This document shows positions 44,220-53,029 of a stretch of 64,000 bases of DNA, in pieces. A model generated the notes under the pieces. That model saw only the letters and a program-made list of their open reading frames with translations, was not told the DNA's origin and ran no database searches. A program made the position numbers and the translations under genes. The DNA is taken from contig NZ_JAFLWA010000019.1 in the NCBI RefSeq assembly GCF_017316125.1, positions 62,001-126,000 on the forward strand, given 5' to 3'. This stretch comes from Enterococcus sp. DIV0660C. GTDB taxonomy: Bacteria > Bacillota > Bacilli > Lactobacillales > Enterococcaceae. Positions within the stretch are counted from its first letter, which is position 1; each line of letters starts with the position of its first letter.

Positions 44220-45368
44220 ATGAGAACTTTTATTTATGCTGACAAATTCTTTTTATCGTCAGGTGTAAAAAATGCCGGTTACCTAGAAATTACGGATGGA
44301 CTATTTGGTGTATATTCACAAGAATTGCCAGATGGAGAAGCAAAAGTAATTGATCAAAGTGGTAAATGGATTGCACCTGGTTTGGTTGATACACACATTC
44401 ATGGTTACATGAATCACGACGTAATGGATAATGATGCTGAAGGTATCAAAGTTATGTCTGAGGGATTATTATCTTGTGGAGTAACTTCTTTCTTACCAAC
44501 AACCTTGACTTCAAGTAAAGAACGCTTGAAAGATGTAGCAGAAACAATCGGAAAAATGTACCAAGAAGCGCCAGGAGCCAAAATCAAAGGAATTTATTTT
44601 GAAGGTCCTTTCTTCACAGAAGAACATAAAGGTGCCCAAAACCCTAGCTACTTTGGTGATCCAGACTTGAATACTTTCCATGAATGGCAAGAAGCTTCAG
44701 GTGGATTAATTAAAAAAATCGCTTTAGCACCTGAACGCCATGGTGTAGAAGATTTTGTTAAACAAGTAACAGATGAAGGGGTTGTTGTTTCGTTAGGCCA
44801 TAGTAACGCAACAATTGATGAGGCTCAAAAAGCAGTAGAAGCAGGCGCTAGTGTTTTCGTTCATGCTTACAACGGAATGCGCGGATTGAATCACCGTGAA
44901 CCGGGTATGGTGGGTGCATTGTTATCCTTAGAACATGTCTTCTCAGAACTAATTTGTGATGGACATCATGTTCATCCAAATGCTGCTGAAATTTTGATGG
45001 AAAAAGCAGGTCACGACCACGTTGCGTTGATTACTGACTGTATGATGGCAGGCGGAATGCCAGATGGAAATTACAATCTAGGAGAATTCCCCGTAGTTGT
45101 AGCAGAAGGGACAGCTCGTTTAGAATCAGGCAACTTAGCTGGTAGTATTTTACAGCTAAAAGAAGCAATCAAAAACGTTGTTGACTGGGGAATCGCAACA
45201 CCAGAACAAGCAGTTATGATGGCTAGTTTAGTGCCAGCAATCAGCTGTAAGATTGATGATTCTTGTGGGAAAATCGCTCAAGGACGCGATGCAGACTTTA
45301 TCGTATTGAATCCTGATATGTCACTTGAAGCAACTTATTTAGATGGTGTGGAACGTTACCACGTATAA
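44220..45368 (+). CDS. nagA: N-acetylglucosamine-6-phosphate deacetylase
   Basis: A 382-residue amidohydrolase. Metal and active-site stretches PGLVDTHIHG, YFEGPFF, LGHSNATIDEA, HAYNGMRG and ITDCMMAGG are in order. It removes acetate from GlcNAc-6-phosphate, feeding NagB with glucosamine-6-phosphate for glycolysis or wall recycling. AAAGGAG before ATG. The NagR-type site upstream suggests induction by amino sugars. Confidence 0.95.
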   Translation: MRTFIYADKFFLSSGVKNAGYLEITDGLFGVYSQELPDGEAKVIDQSGKWIAPGLVDTHIHGYMNHDVMDNDAEGIKVMSEGLLSCGVTSFLPTTLTSSKERLKDVAETIGKMYQEAPGAKIKGIYFEGPFFTEEHKGAQNPSYFGDPDLNTFHEWQEASGGLIKKIALAPERHGVEDFVKQVTDEGVVVSLGHSNATIDEAQKAVEAGASVFVHAYNGMRGLNHREPGMVGALLSLEHVFSELICDGHHVHPNAAEILMEKAGHDHVALITDCMMAGGMPDGNYNLGEFPVVVAEGTARLESGNLAGSILQLKEAIKNVVDWGIATPEQAVMMASLVPAISCKIDDSCGKIAQGRDADFIVLNPDMSLEATYLDGVERYHV

Positions 45369-45388
45369 AAAATCTTTTAAGAAAAATC

Positions 45389-45434
45389 AAAAGGTGAAAC
45401 AAAGCGTATTTACGTTTTGCTTCACCTTTTTTTG
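45389..45434. terminator. Terminator between nagA and a convergent minus-strand gene
   Basis: Long stem AAAAGGTGAA... / ...TTCACCTTTT with small mismatches, A- and T-tracts on both sides. Confidence 0.8.
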
Positions 45435-45455
45435 TGTAGTTTTCATTTGGAACAT

Positions 45456-45818
45456 TTATTTTTTGAAAAAAGTTTCGATCGAATTTTTAGAATGCGCATA
45501 CTTTATTATGAGAGAAGAAAATGTATTGTAGTAATACGAAATATCTTCTTTGATATGAGAATGTGGAATCATGATTACTTCTTGCTCACTTGCTAAGAGA
45601 TAATCACCATCAATTGTGCGAGCAACTAATTCGTAATGGTCGAGCATCTGCTGATATTCAGTGGGAGTTATCGTTAAAGCAGATGGTGTTGCAGCTAGAC
45701 TTTTTTTCAGATAGTCCGTCGATGGGAAAAGCACTAATTCACCAATCGTTTCGACTTTTTCTTCTTGAAGCCATGCGATCGTTTTAGTTAACGTTTGATC
45801 GTGCAGAATTTCAAACAT
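45456..45818 (-). CDS. Hypothetical protein, downstream partner of the nuclease gene
   Basis: A 120-residue soluble protein with no signal peptide (MFEILHDQTLTKTIAWLQEEKVE...). Family not recognised. It begins 8 bases after the stop of the secreted nuclease gene, so both share a transcript. An intracellular protein cotranscribed with a nuclease could be its inhibitor or immunity protein; this is inference only. Moderately acidic, and short. Confidence 0.7.
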   Translation of the reverse strand: MFEILHDQTLTKTIAWLQEEKVETIGELVLFPSTDYLKKSLAATPSALTITPTEYQQMLDHYELVARTIDGDYLLASEQEVIMIPHSHIKEDISYYYNTFSSLIIKYAHSKNSIETFFKK

Positions 45819-45826
45819 AGAATCAC

Positions 45827-46507
45827 CTACTTCTGATTTGGAATTTCAACTTTGAAGTTGATCGTTGTATTTGGACTTAGTCCTTGGGCTTCAAGTGTTA
45901 TACTTTCTGGAATCAATTCATTTTTTGTGTAGTTTGGTGTGACACGATAGCGAACGGTTTCTCCTTTGTTAAGTGCTTGTCGAATTTCTAATTCATAATA
46001 ATTCATGTACGGATCATTAACGGGAAATTGATAAAGGGTGACTAAGTTCTTTTTTTCATCACCACTTCCACCAAATTGTTTAGCAATCAAGTGTCCTCTC
46101 GAATGATCATATTTTGGACCAGAAACAAAACCCGGTGGACGAATTTCTCGATTGGCACTAGTACCAGTATTGATCATTTTTTTCTTGATTAGTGCGTCCG
46201 CACCTGTAGGACGATTAAGATGATCAAGAGAATGGTAGGTGATCCAACCATTCTGGTTGTCTTTTAACTCATCTGCTGAAAAAGTCGCATGACCGAATTC
46301 TTTTGGACCAGAATTATTTCCAGTAGGGGCTAGATCTTCTTTAGTTGGTAATCCGTTTTGTGTATGCTGTTGGGTTACCTGTTCTTGCGTAGTAGAAGAA
46401 GGTGCTGATGGATCATTGGCAGAAGTTAAATCCAATCCCAGCCAGCTAGCAACTCCTACGATCAATAAGGTAAGTAGTGTACCTAAAAGTTTGTTCATAT
46501 TTTTCAT
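45827..46507 (-). CDS. Secreted DNA/RNA non-specific endonuclease
   Basis: A 226-residue protein. An N-terminal hydrophobic segment (about 7-24) acts as signal peptide or anchor; a Ser/Thr/Gln-rich linker runs to about 70. The beta-beta-alpha-metal nuclease core follows: HSRGHLIAKQFGG, with general-base His139, and EKKNLVTLYQ with metal-binding Asn154. The family usually has DRGH; here Asp is replaced by Ser. Close to pneumococcal EndA and streptodornase-type enzymes. Acts outside the cell or at the surface. Confidence 0.87.
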   Translation of the reverse strand: MKNMNKLLGTLLTLLIVGVASWLGLDLTSANDPSAPSSTTQEQVTQQHTQNGLPTKEDLAPTGNNSGPKEFGHATFSADELKDNQNGWITYHSLDHLNRPTGADALIKKKMINTGTSANREIRPPGFVSGPKYDHSRGHLIAKQFGGSGDEKKNLVTLYQFPVNDPYMNYYELEIRQALNKGETVRYRVTPNYTKNELIPESITLEAQGLSPNTTINFKVEIPNQK

Positions 46508-46602
46508 TTTTTCACCTCGCTTTTCAGTATAGGTGAAATAGATTGTTTAGAACAGTAAAATTTATTACTAGTGACAGTAAAAAATGTAAAGGGCTGTCTT
46601 GA

Positions 46603-46632
46603 AGTCATAAAGTACCGCTTTTCAGTCATAAA
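46603..46632 (+). repeat. Direct repeat upstream of the flotillin operon promoter
   Basis: AGTCATAAA at 46603-46611 and again at 46624-46632, start to start 21 bases (two helical turns). Both are followed by a similar A/T pair. It ends 6 bases before the -35. Candidate activator or response-regulator site. Confidence 0.55.
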
Positions 46633-46638
46633 ATATGG

Positions 46639-46667
46639 TGTACACAGTTATTGATAATTGGTATGAT
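46639..46667 (+). promoter_or_regulatory. Promoter of the NfeD-flotillin operon
   Basis: -35 TGTACA (46639-46644), 17-base spacer, extended -10 TG-G-TATGAT (46659-46667). Confidence 0.6.
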
Positions 46668-46689
46668 AGGAGATAAAAGGAGGCGCTTT

Positions 46690-47214
46690 ATGTTTGGGGG
46701 GATTGCATTAGAAACGATTTATTGGTATACGCTACTTATTTGTGCCGGGATCGCAGTTCTTTTAGTTGTTTTTGGCGATATTTTTGATTTTGATGGCCCA
46801 CTAGATCCAATGCTGTTAGTACCTTGGTTAGCATTTACCAGCCTATTCGGCTATTTAGGCGAAAGCTTAACTGAATGGTCATCAGTTTTGATCTTTGTGA
46901 TTAGTGCTGCCATTTCAAGCGTGTTGGTATTTTTACTCAATTTTTATATTTTGATGCCAATGAAGAATGCAGAAGCAACACTATCTTCGTCCGAAAAAAC
47001 ATTAGAGGGACAAATTGCACAAGTGGTTACACCGATTCCAATCACAGGAATGGGCGAAATCCAACTTCAAAGTGTAACAGGGTCAATCAATCGGCCAGCT
47101 TGTTTTTATACAGAACAAGAAACAATGGCTCAAAGAGGAACAAAAGTGTTGATTATCGAAGTGAAAGACAGAGTATGTTACGTCATACCTTATGACGGAA
47201 TGCTAAAATCTTAA
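46690..47214 (+). CDS. NfeD-family membrane protein, YuaF-like
   Basis: A 174-residue protein. ATG 46690 has AAAAGGAGG upstream. Three or four membrane spans (about 10-100) precede a C-terminal OB-fold (TLEGQIAQVVTPIPITGMGEIQL...). Length and fold match B. subtilis YuaF, encoded just before floT, as here. It is thought to stabilise flotillin membrane domains. 13 bases from the flotillin gene. Confidence 0.85.
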   Translation: MFGGIALETIYWYTLLICAGIAVLLVVFGDIFDFDGPLDPMLLVPWLAFTSLFGYLGESLTEWSSVLIFVISAAISSVLVFLLNFYILMPMKNAEATLSSSEKTLEGQIAQVVTPIPITGMGEIQLQSVTGSINRPACFYTEQETMAQRGTKVLIIEVKDRVCYVIPYDGMLKS

Positions 47215-47227
47215 GGGAGTGTGTTGA

Positions 47228-48721
47228 ATGGTTATATCAGGAGCTTTTTTATCAGTTGCAATTGTTATCTTTATTCTATTGATGCTTTTAATCGTTTTCG
47301 TATCAAAGTATCAAACAGCAAAACCCGATGAAGCGTTAATTATCAGTGGTAGTTATTTAGGCAAGAAAAATGTCCATACTGACGAAAGTAATAATAAAAT
47401 CAAAATAGTCCGGGGTGGTGGGGCATTTGTTCTACCCGTTTTTCAACGTTCTAACCGGATTAGTTTACTTTCTAGTAAGTTGGATGTCTCTACACCAGAA
47501 GTTTACACAGAACAAGGTGTACCCGTTATGTGTGATGGGACATCGATCATAAAAATCGGTTCATCCGTGGAGGAAATTGCCACGGCAGCAGAACAATTTT
47601 TAGGAAAAACAACCGATGAACTAGAAAATGAAGCGAGAGAAGTTCTTGAAGGTCATTTACGTTCAATCTTGGGTTCGATGACAGTGGAAGAAATTTATCA
47701 AAATCGGGATAAATTCAGTCAAAGTGTTCAAGAAGTTGCTTCTGTTGATTTAGCAAAAATGGGTCTGATCATTGTGTCGTTTACGATCAAAGAAGTTCGC
47801 GACAAGAACGGGTATCTTGATTCATTAGGGAAACCAAGAATTGCTCAAGTGAAGCGAGATGCAGAGATCGCTGAAGCCGAAGCGTTGAAAGAAACACGAA
47901 TCAAAAAAGCGCAAGCTGAAAAAGAATCACAAGCTGCAGAATTACAACGACAAACAGAAATCGCTGAATCAGTAAAAGAAAAAGAATTAAAATTAGCAAC
48001 CTACAAACAAGAACAAGATGTTGCTAAAGCGAAAGCAGACCAAGCATATAACTTAGAAAGTGCCCGTGCACAACAACAAGTTATTGAGCAAGAAATGCAA
48101 ATGAAAGTCGTTGAAAGACAAAAACAAATTGAATTAGAAGAAAAAGAAATCATACGTCGAGAAAAACAATACGATTCTGAAGTGAAGAAAAAAGCAGATG
48201 CAGATCGTTATGCGAAAGAACAAGAAGCACAAGCACAGAAAGTCAAAGAAGTAACGGAAGCAGAGGCGGAACGCTTTAGAGTGGAAGCTTTAGCAGAGGC
48301 GCAAGCGAGTCAAACACGTTTGGCTGGGCAAGCCGAAGCTGAAGCAATCTTAGCAAAAGGGAAAGCTGAAGCCGAAGCAAAACAAAAAATTGCTGATGCC
48401 TTTAAAGAATACGGTGAGGCTGCTGTGTTAAGCATGGTGATCGAAATGTTACCACAATTGATGCGTGAAGCAGCACAACCACTAGGAAATATTGAAAAAA
48501 TTTCTGTTGTTGATACAGGAAGTGGATCTGGTGAAAATGGTGGAGCAAATCGAGTAACAGGATATGCAACAAATCTATTAGCATCCACGCAAGAAACATT
48601 GAAAGCAACAACGGGTTTGGATTTAAAAGAAATTATTGAAAACCTTTCAACAAAAGGGACTTCAAGTCAAGTAAATTTGTATGAAGCCGACTCAAAACCG
48701 ACAAATAATGACGAAGTATAG
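47228..48721 (+). CDS. floT: Flotillin-like protein (FloT)
   Basis: A 497-residue flotillin. One N-terminal membrane anchor (about 5-27), an SPFH/band-7 domain (to about 200; IISGSYLGKK..., SSVEEIATAAEQFLG), then a long Ala/Glu/Lys coiled coil with many EAEA repeats (about 210-390), and a conserved tail. It forms large membrane scaffolds that organise lipid domains and signalling proteins. Operon with the YuaF-like gene. Confidence 0.93.
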   Translation: MVISGAFLSVAIVIFILLMLLIVFVSKYQTAKPDEALIISGSYLGKKNVHTDESNNKIKIVRGGGAFVLPVFQRSNRISLLSSKLDVSTPEVYTEQGVPVMCDGTSIIKIGSSVEEIATAAEQFLGKTTDELENEAREVLEGHLRSILGSMTVEEIYQNRDKFSQSVQEVASVDLAKMGLIIVSFTIKEVRDKNGYLDSLGKPRIAQVKRDAEIAEAEALKETRIKKAQAEKESQAAELQRQTEIAESVKEKELKLATYKQEQDVAKAKADQAYNLESARAQQQVIEQEMQMKVVERQKQIELEEKEIIRREKQYDSEVKKKADADRYAKEQEAQAQKVKEVTEAEAERFRVEALAEAQASQTRLAGQAEAEAILAKGKAEAEAKQKIADAFKEYGEAAVLSMVIEMLPQLMREAAQPLGNIEKISVVDTGSGSGENGGANRVTGYATNLLASTQETLKATTGLDLKEIIENLSTKGTSSQVNLYEADSKPTNNDEV

Positions 48722-48731
48722 TTAATTAATC

Positions 48732-48777
48732 AAAAGACCACTGTAAAATGATTGAACATTTTGCAGTGGTCTTTTTG
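48732..48777. terminator. Bidirectional terminator after flotillin
   Basis: 19-bp stem AAAAGACCACTG... / ...CAGTGGTCTTTT with one G-T pair, 6-base loop, A and T runs on both sides. Confidence 0.88.
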
Positions 48778-48788
48778 TGGGTAATTAC

Positions 48789-49379
48789 TTATTTTTTTTG
48801 TTTCTCGATTTGTTTTTCAATTTCTGCTAAATTTTTGCGTAAAGTGCGCTCTTTTTTTTGTAACTCGACTAAGTCCTCAGCTAATTCCTGTTTCTTCTCA
48901 TCTTCTGGTGGCCGTAGAATAAAATTGATTCCTAGAGCGATGAAGGTTCCAATAAAGGTATCGAATACTCGTTGTAATGCGTAGAGCGTGGATTCGCCTT
49001 GTGGAATACTTAAAGAAATCATTAGCAAAGTAGAAATAGCCGAAATGATTCCAGAATTGTTGTCAATACCATCTGAAACCACGATGGTTACGATAACCAA
49101 TACAGGTAGTAAAAATAATTCAACTAAAAAATCATTGTGAAAGTAGTGTTTAATGAAGAAGAAGATGATGGCTAAAACGCCGCCAATAGAATTTCCGATG
49201 ACTCGAGAGCGACCAAATGAAACCGTAGATGTTAAATCTTGGCGTAAAGAAAAAACGGCTGACAGCGCAGCAATCAAAGGATTACCTCGCTGAAAGAAGT
49301 GGAAAACTAACATACAGATGAAAACAGCTAGTGCACTTTTTATAGTCCGCATACCGAGGCGGAAACGACCGACTTGCAT
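48789..49379 (-). CDS. Aromatic acid exporter (ArAE/FUSC-like) membrane protein, short form
   Basis: A 196-residue protein. It starts MQVGRFRLGMRTIKSALAVFICMLVF, has four or five membrane spans with FSLRQDLTSTVSFGRSRVIGNSIGG, and ends in a charged coiled coil (LRKNLAEIEKQIEKQKK). Matches the ArAE_1 (DUF939) family, whose substrate is unknown. Divergent from a longer paralogue 108 bases away. Confidence 0.82.
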   Translation of the reverse strand: MQVGRFRLGMRTIKSALAVFICMLVFHFFQRGNPLIAALSAVFSLRQDLTSTVSFGRSRVIGNSIGGVLAIIFFFIKHYFHNDFLVELFLLPVLVIVTIVVSDGIDNNSGIISAISTLLMISLSIPQGESTLYALQRVFDTFIGTFIALGINFILRPPEDEKKQELAEDLVELQKKERTLRKNLAEIEKQIEKQKK

Positions 49380-49487
49380 AACTTTTTCTCCTTTAATCCC
49401 TTTTTTTAATCATAACGAATCTTTAGTGTGTTTGCTAGTTTTTAGCGTAGAGGTTTAGTATAATTGGATGAAAAAAGGAGGAAATGT

Positions 49488-50453
49488 ATGCGAATTGGTA
49501 TGCGAACAATAAAAACGGTAATTAGTGCAACACTCGCCATGCTGATTGCAAGCAGCTTGCCTTTACTTTATTGGCCTTCAGCTGGGATTATTGCTGTTTT
49601 GAGTGTTGGCAATACGAGAAGGTCGACGATAATGACGGGTGTCGATCGTTTTATTGCTTTTATTTTAGCGACGGTCGTTGCTTTTTTTAGCTTTACGTTC
49701 CTTGGGTTTTCTCCAATTGGCTTCGGTTTATTTTTGCTTCTTTTTATTCCACTAGCGGTTCAATTCAAGTTAACTGAGGGAATCGTAGTGAACTCTGTTT
49801 TAGTTACACAGTATTTAGTTGAGCAAAGCATGGCGATATCGCTGATTTTAAATGCATTAGGATTGATGGTAATAGGTGTAGGCTTAGCTTTAATAGCAAA
49901 TATTTACATGCCTAATACCGAAAAGCGGCTCCAAGAAAATCAATTAGTGATTGAGGTTGAGTTTCGCCAGTTGTTACAAGAAATGGCTGATTCATTATTA
50001 AAAGAAAAGAAAGAGCGGCATATCGAAGAAGATTGCCAACAATTATTAACATTTATTCGAACAAGTCAGTTAGAGGCTCGAAATCATCATGAAAACGATT
50101 GGGTTAGACAAGAAGGGTATTATGAAACGTATTTTTCGATGAGACGAGCACAATTAAATGTACTAAATAATATGATCCAAAATTTAGAGCGAATTGAGTC
50201 ACCTAATCCATATAGTGAGCAAATTTATGGCCTACTTATTTACACAGCTGAAACATTCGCTGAAGAAAACGATGGTACGCTCATTATGAAAAGAATCCAC
50301 GAAGTCTATGCTGAATATCGGCAAATGCCTTTACCACAAAAACGATCTGAGTTTGAGAACCGTGCAGAATTGTTTCAGTTTTTGCAATCATTTAAAAGTT
50401 TTATTGAAATCAAAGCAGAATTTGCCCAGCAAAAACAACAAAGTAACATATAA
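49488..50453 (+). CDS. Aromatic acid exporter (ArAE/FUSC-like) membrane protein, long form
   Basis: A 321-residue protein, ATG 49488 five bases after AAAAGGAGG. The N-terminal half has about five spans and the same opening (MRIGMRTIKTVISATLAM) as the minus-strand paralogue. The C-terminal half (about 150-321) is soluble and helical, matching the ArAE C-terminal domain. Possibly an exporter or channel; substrate unknown. Confidence 0.85.
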   Translation: MRIGMRTIKTVISATLAMLIASSLPLLYWPSAGIIAVLSVGNTRRSTIMTGVDRFIAFILATVVAFFSFTFLGFSPIGFGLFLLLFIPLAVQFKLTEGIVVNSVLVTQYLVEQSMAISLILNALGLMVIGVGLALIANIYMPNTEKRLQENQLVIEVEFRQLLQEMADSLLKEKKERHIEEDCQQLLTFIRTSQLEARNHHENDWVRQEGYYETYFSMRRAQLNVLNNMIQNLERIESPNPYSEQIYGLLIYTAETFAEENDGTLIMKRIHEVYAEYRQMPLPQKRSEFENRAELFQFLQSFKSFIEIKAEFAQQKQQSNI

Positions 50454-50489
50454 AAAAGGTCGAGACAATTTTGTCTCGACCTTTTTTAT
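50452..50489. terminator. Bidirectional terminator between convergent genes
   Basis: 17-bp perfect stem AAAAAAGGTCGAGACAA / TTGTCTCGACCTTTTTT with TT loop. Confidence 0.92.
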
Positions 50490-50501
50490 AAATTGTTAAG
50501 G

Positions 50502-51458
50502 TTAAGCTTTTTGCCAATGCACTTGCATTTGATCCAAAATGTCAATGACATCTTTGGTTAAATAAAGTGAGCGATTAGGTAATTCACCTTCAATCATCTG
50601 TATCATGTTCGCAATTTCATAATTTAAAGCTTGTGAAGTACTCCCACTTTCGATCAATTCTTTTGTACCATCGACATAAGTGATTTCGGCACGATCTGCA
50701 CGTGGATAATCAGTAATGGTAATATAGCCATTTTCATAAGCAACGATACCGACTTTAGGCATTTTTGCTCTGAACGTTAAGCTAACAGTTGCTAATTCGT
50801 CCTGATCATTTTGTAAAATCGTAACGGATTGTTCATCAACGCCTGTTTCAAACGGAATCATCGTCGAAGCAATTACTTCTGGTTGAGCGGTTAAAAAGAA
50901 GCGTGCAAACGAAACCGCGTAAGTGCCAATATCAAGCAAAGCGCCTCCGGCTAGATCTGGATTGAAAAAACGATTAGTAGGATCTGGTTCTTTTGCACTA
51001 CCAAAAGGAGCCTGGATCATTTTTAACTTACCTAATTTTTTGCTATCTACTAGCGAACGAAGACGTTGATAAAGAGGCATGTTAAAAATGGTCATTGCTT
51101 CGGCAAGAATCAACCCTTTTTCCTCTGCTAGCTTCATTGCTTCAACTAACTCTGCAGTATTCATTGTAATTGCTTTTTCGCATAAAACATGTTTTCCTGC
51201 TTCTAATGCTGCTAAAATATGTGAAATGTGTTGACGATTTGGCACCGCTATATAAATGATATCAATCTCGTCATCTGCCAGAAGATCTTGATAACTTCCA
51301 TAAGCTTTTTCAATCCCATAATCTGTTGCAAACGCTTGAGCTTTGGTTAGTGAACGAGAAGCAACTGCAGTTAATTTGCTTGAATTTTGATTGAAATTTT
51401 CAGCGAATTCCTTCGCAATCGTTCCTAAGCCGATAATTCCCCATTGATATTTTTTCAT
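50502..51458 (-). CDS. Gfo/Idh/MocA-family oxidoreductase
   Basis: A 318-residue NAD(P)-dependent enzyme. Rossmann motif GIIGLGTIAKEFA (7-19), and the family EKP motif in the form CEKAIT (about 94-99). The C-terminal alpha/beta domain shows GGALLDIGTYAVSFA. Members oxidise sugars, inositols or dihydrodiols; the substrate is not evident. Single gene, well spaced AGGAGATATC upstream. Confidence 0.88.
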   Translation of the reverse strand: MKKYQWGIIGLGTIAKEFAENFNQNSSKLTAVASRSLTKAQAFATDYGIEKAYGSYQDLLADDEIDIIYIAVPNRQHISHILAALEAGKHVLCEKAITMNTAELVEAMKLAEEKGLILAEAMTIFNMPLYQRLRSLVDSKKLGKLKMIQAPFGSAKEPDPTNRFFNPDLAGGALLDIGTYAVSFARFFLTAQPEVIASTMIPFETGVDEQSVTILQNDQDELATVSLTFRAKMPKVGIVAYENGYITITDYPRADRAEITYVDGTKELIESGSTSQALNYEIANMIQMIEGELPNRSLYLTKDVIDILDQMQVHWQKA

Positions 51459-51631
51459 GAGAGATATCTCCTTTTTTGAAATTTAAATAGGTACAGCCTA
51501 CTTATCAAGTATAGCAAAGTTTGCTTTGATGTTAAAAAAAAGTGTCTAATCGATAAAAAAAGTTGAAGGTGCAGTGAAAAAGATGATTTTTTTTCTGAAT
51601 TTAAGTAAAATAAAAAGAGGAGGGGATTCGG

Positions 51632-52162
51632 ATGCATCAAGTATATATTGACCTTATTATAAGTGTATTATTAGAACAATTTGAATCAGAGCAATTTTTC
51701 TTAGACGAGTACCTACTAATCGATAAAAAAGAATGGGACGCATGGAAAAATGGAGAAAAGAATTTACCATCTGAAGCGATGCAAAAAGTAAAAAATCTTT
51801 TTACGGATTATGAATGGATGTTAACGCAAAAAATTCTAAGACAAACAATTATCTTTCCAGAAAAAAGAACGATTGCTGTTGCAGAGTACAAACAAATCAA
51901 GACACGAATTGCCCAGAAGTGGTTACACAGTGGTGTTGCTGACGTTGAATTGATCCCGTTAAAAAATGAACAACATCCTAGCAGATACCTTGACTTGAAA
52001 GTGAGTATTCACTATGATGAATGGGGCTATGACGATATTTTGAATTTCCGATTGCCAGCGGATGTTCAACAACAAATCGAAGGCGAGAAAGTGGAACTTT
52101 TAGACTGGGTGAATGAAAATCTGGAAGAAACCTACGTCCACGAAGGGAACGCTGAGTATTAA
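51632..52162 (+). CDS. Hypothetical protein, first gene of a wall-hydrolase operon
   Basis: A 176-residue acidic soluble protein behind AGAGGAGGGG. Family not recognised. The N-terminal part is helix-rich (WDAWKNGEKNLPSEAMQKVKNLF) and looks like a small DNA-binding or adaptor fold; the C-terminal part is strand-rich (YLDLKVSIHYDEWGYDDILNFRLP). It is 22 bases upstream of a carboxypeptidase gene. Confidence 0.7.
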   Translation: MHQVYIDLIISVLLEQFESEQFFLDEYLLIDKKEWDAWKNGEKNLPSEAMQKVKNLFTDYEWMLTQKILRQTIIFPEKRTIAVAEYKQIKTRIAQKWLHSGVADVELIPLKNEQHPSRYLDLKVSIHYDEWGYDDILNFRLPADVQQQIEGEKVELLDWVNENLEETYVHEGNAEY

Positions 52163-52184
52163 GGGGAATGAAAGGATTTTTTAA

Positions 52185-53021
52185 GTGAAGAAAATTTTAG
52201 GTTTTGCTTCAGTCATTATTATGATTGGCGCGATGGGCTACATTTTTATGTCAGACCATAATGCTGGCGAAGTTGAGGCGACAAGACAAACAGAAGTAAA
52301 AAAAGCTGCTAAAAGTCCTAAAAAAGGGCTTGCCAGTATTACCGATACGACTGAAAGTTCATCAACAACAAAAAAAAGTAAACAAAAAACAAAAACGACA
52401 GCAGAACTACCTGATGTTAGTCCAGATGACTGGAAGTTAGTATTGGTTGGACCAGAAAATAAGTTGGAAACCGAAGTCGATGAATCAAGTCAATTGACAG
52501 CATTATCAAATGGTTATTTGATTGATAAGAGAATTGAATCTGATTATCAAGAATTTGCCCAAGCAGCTCAAGATGCTGGTTATCCACTTGTTATGGTTTC
52601 AGCATTTCGTTCAGTAACATCACAAGAGCAAGTATTCGCACAACATGTCCAAGAAGTAATGGCACAACAAGGAATTACCGAAGAAGCAGCAACAAAAATC
52701 ACGAAAGAAACGATTACTGAGCCAGGCTATAGTGAACACCACACAGGTTTAGCTGTCGATGTAGTGGATGAGGACTGGTACAATAATTATCCTTCGACCG
52801 TTTTGGAAGCAAGTTATGGTGATCAACCAGGAGCAAAATGGATTGCAGAAAATTGTGCTAAATATGGCTTTATTGTACGATACCCAAAAAATCGTGAGGA
52901 TATTACAAAAATCACTTATGAACCTTGGCACCTTCGTTATGTAGGGAAAGAAAGTGCTGAATATATCACGAAAAATCAGTTGACGTTAGAAGAGTATTTG
53001 AACGAATTAAATGAAAAGTAG
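52185..53021 (+). CDS. M15-family D-Ala-D-Ala (or L,D) carboxypeptidase, VanY/LdcB-like
   Basis: A 278-residue exported peptidase starting at GTG 52185 (AAAGGA upstream). An N-terminal anchor (about 3-22) and a Lys/Thr/Ser-rich linker (about 30-70) place the enzyme outside the membrane. Zinc motifs SEHHTGLAVDV (His and Asp) and EPWHLRYVG are intact. It trims wall stem peptides. Whether it is D,D or L,D cannot be told. In one operon with a glucosaminidase. Confidence 0.88.
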   Translation: MKKILGFASVIIMIGAMGYIFMSDHNAGEVEATRQTEVKKAAKSPKKGLASITDTTESSSTTKKSKQKTKTTAELPDVSPDDWKLVLVGPENKLETEVDESSQLTALSNGYLIDKRIESDYQEFAQAAQDAGYPLVMVSAFRSVTSQEQVFAQHVQEVMAQQGITEEAATKITKETITEPGYSEHHTGLAVDVVDEDWYNNYPSTVLEASYGDQPGAKWIAENCAKYGFIVRYPKNREDITKITYEPWHLRYVGKESAEYITKNQLTLEEYLNELNEK

Positions 53022-53029
53022 GAACATAG

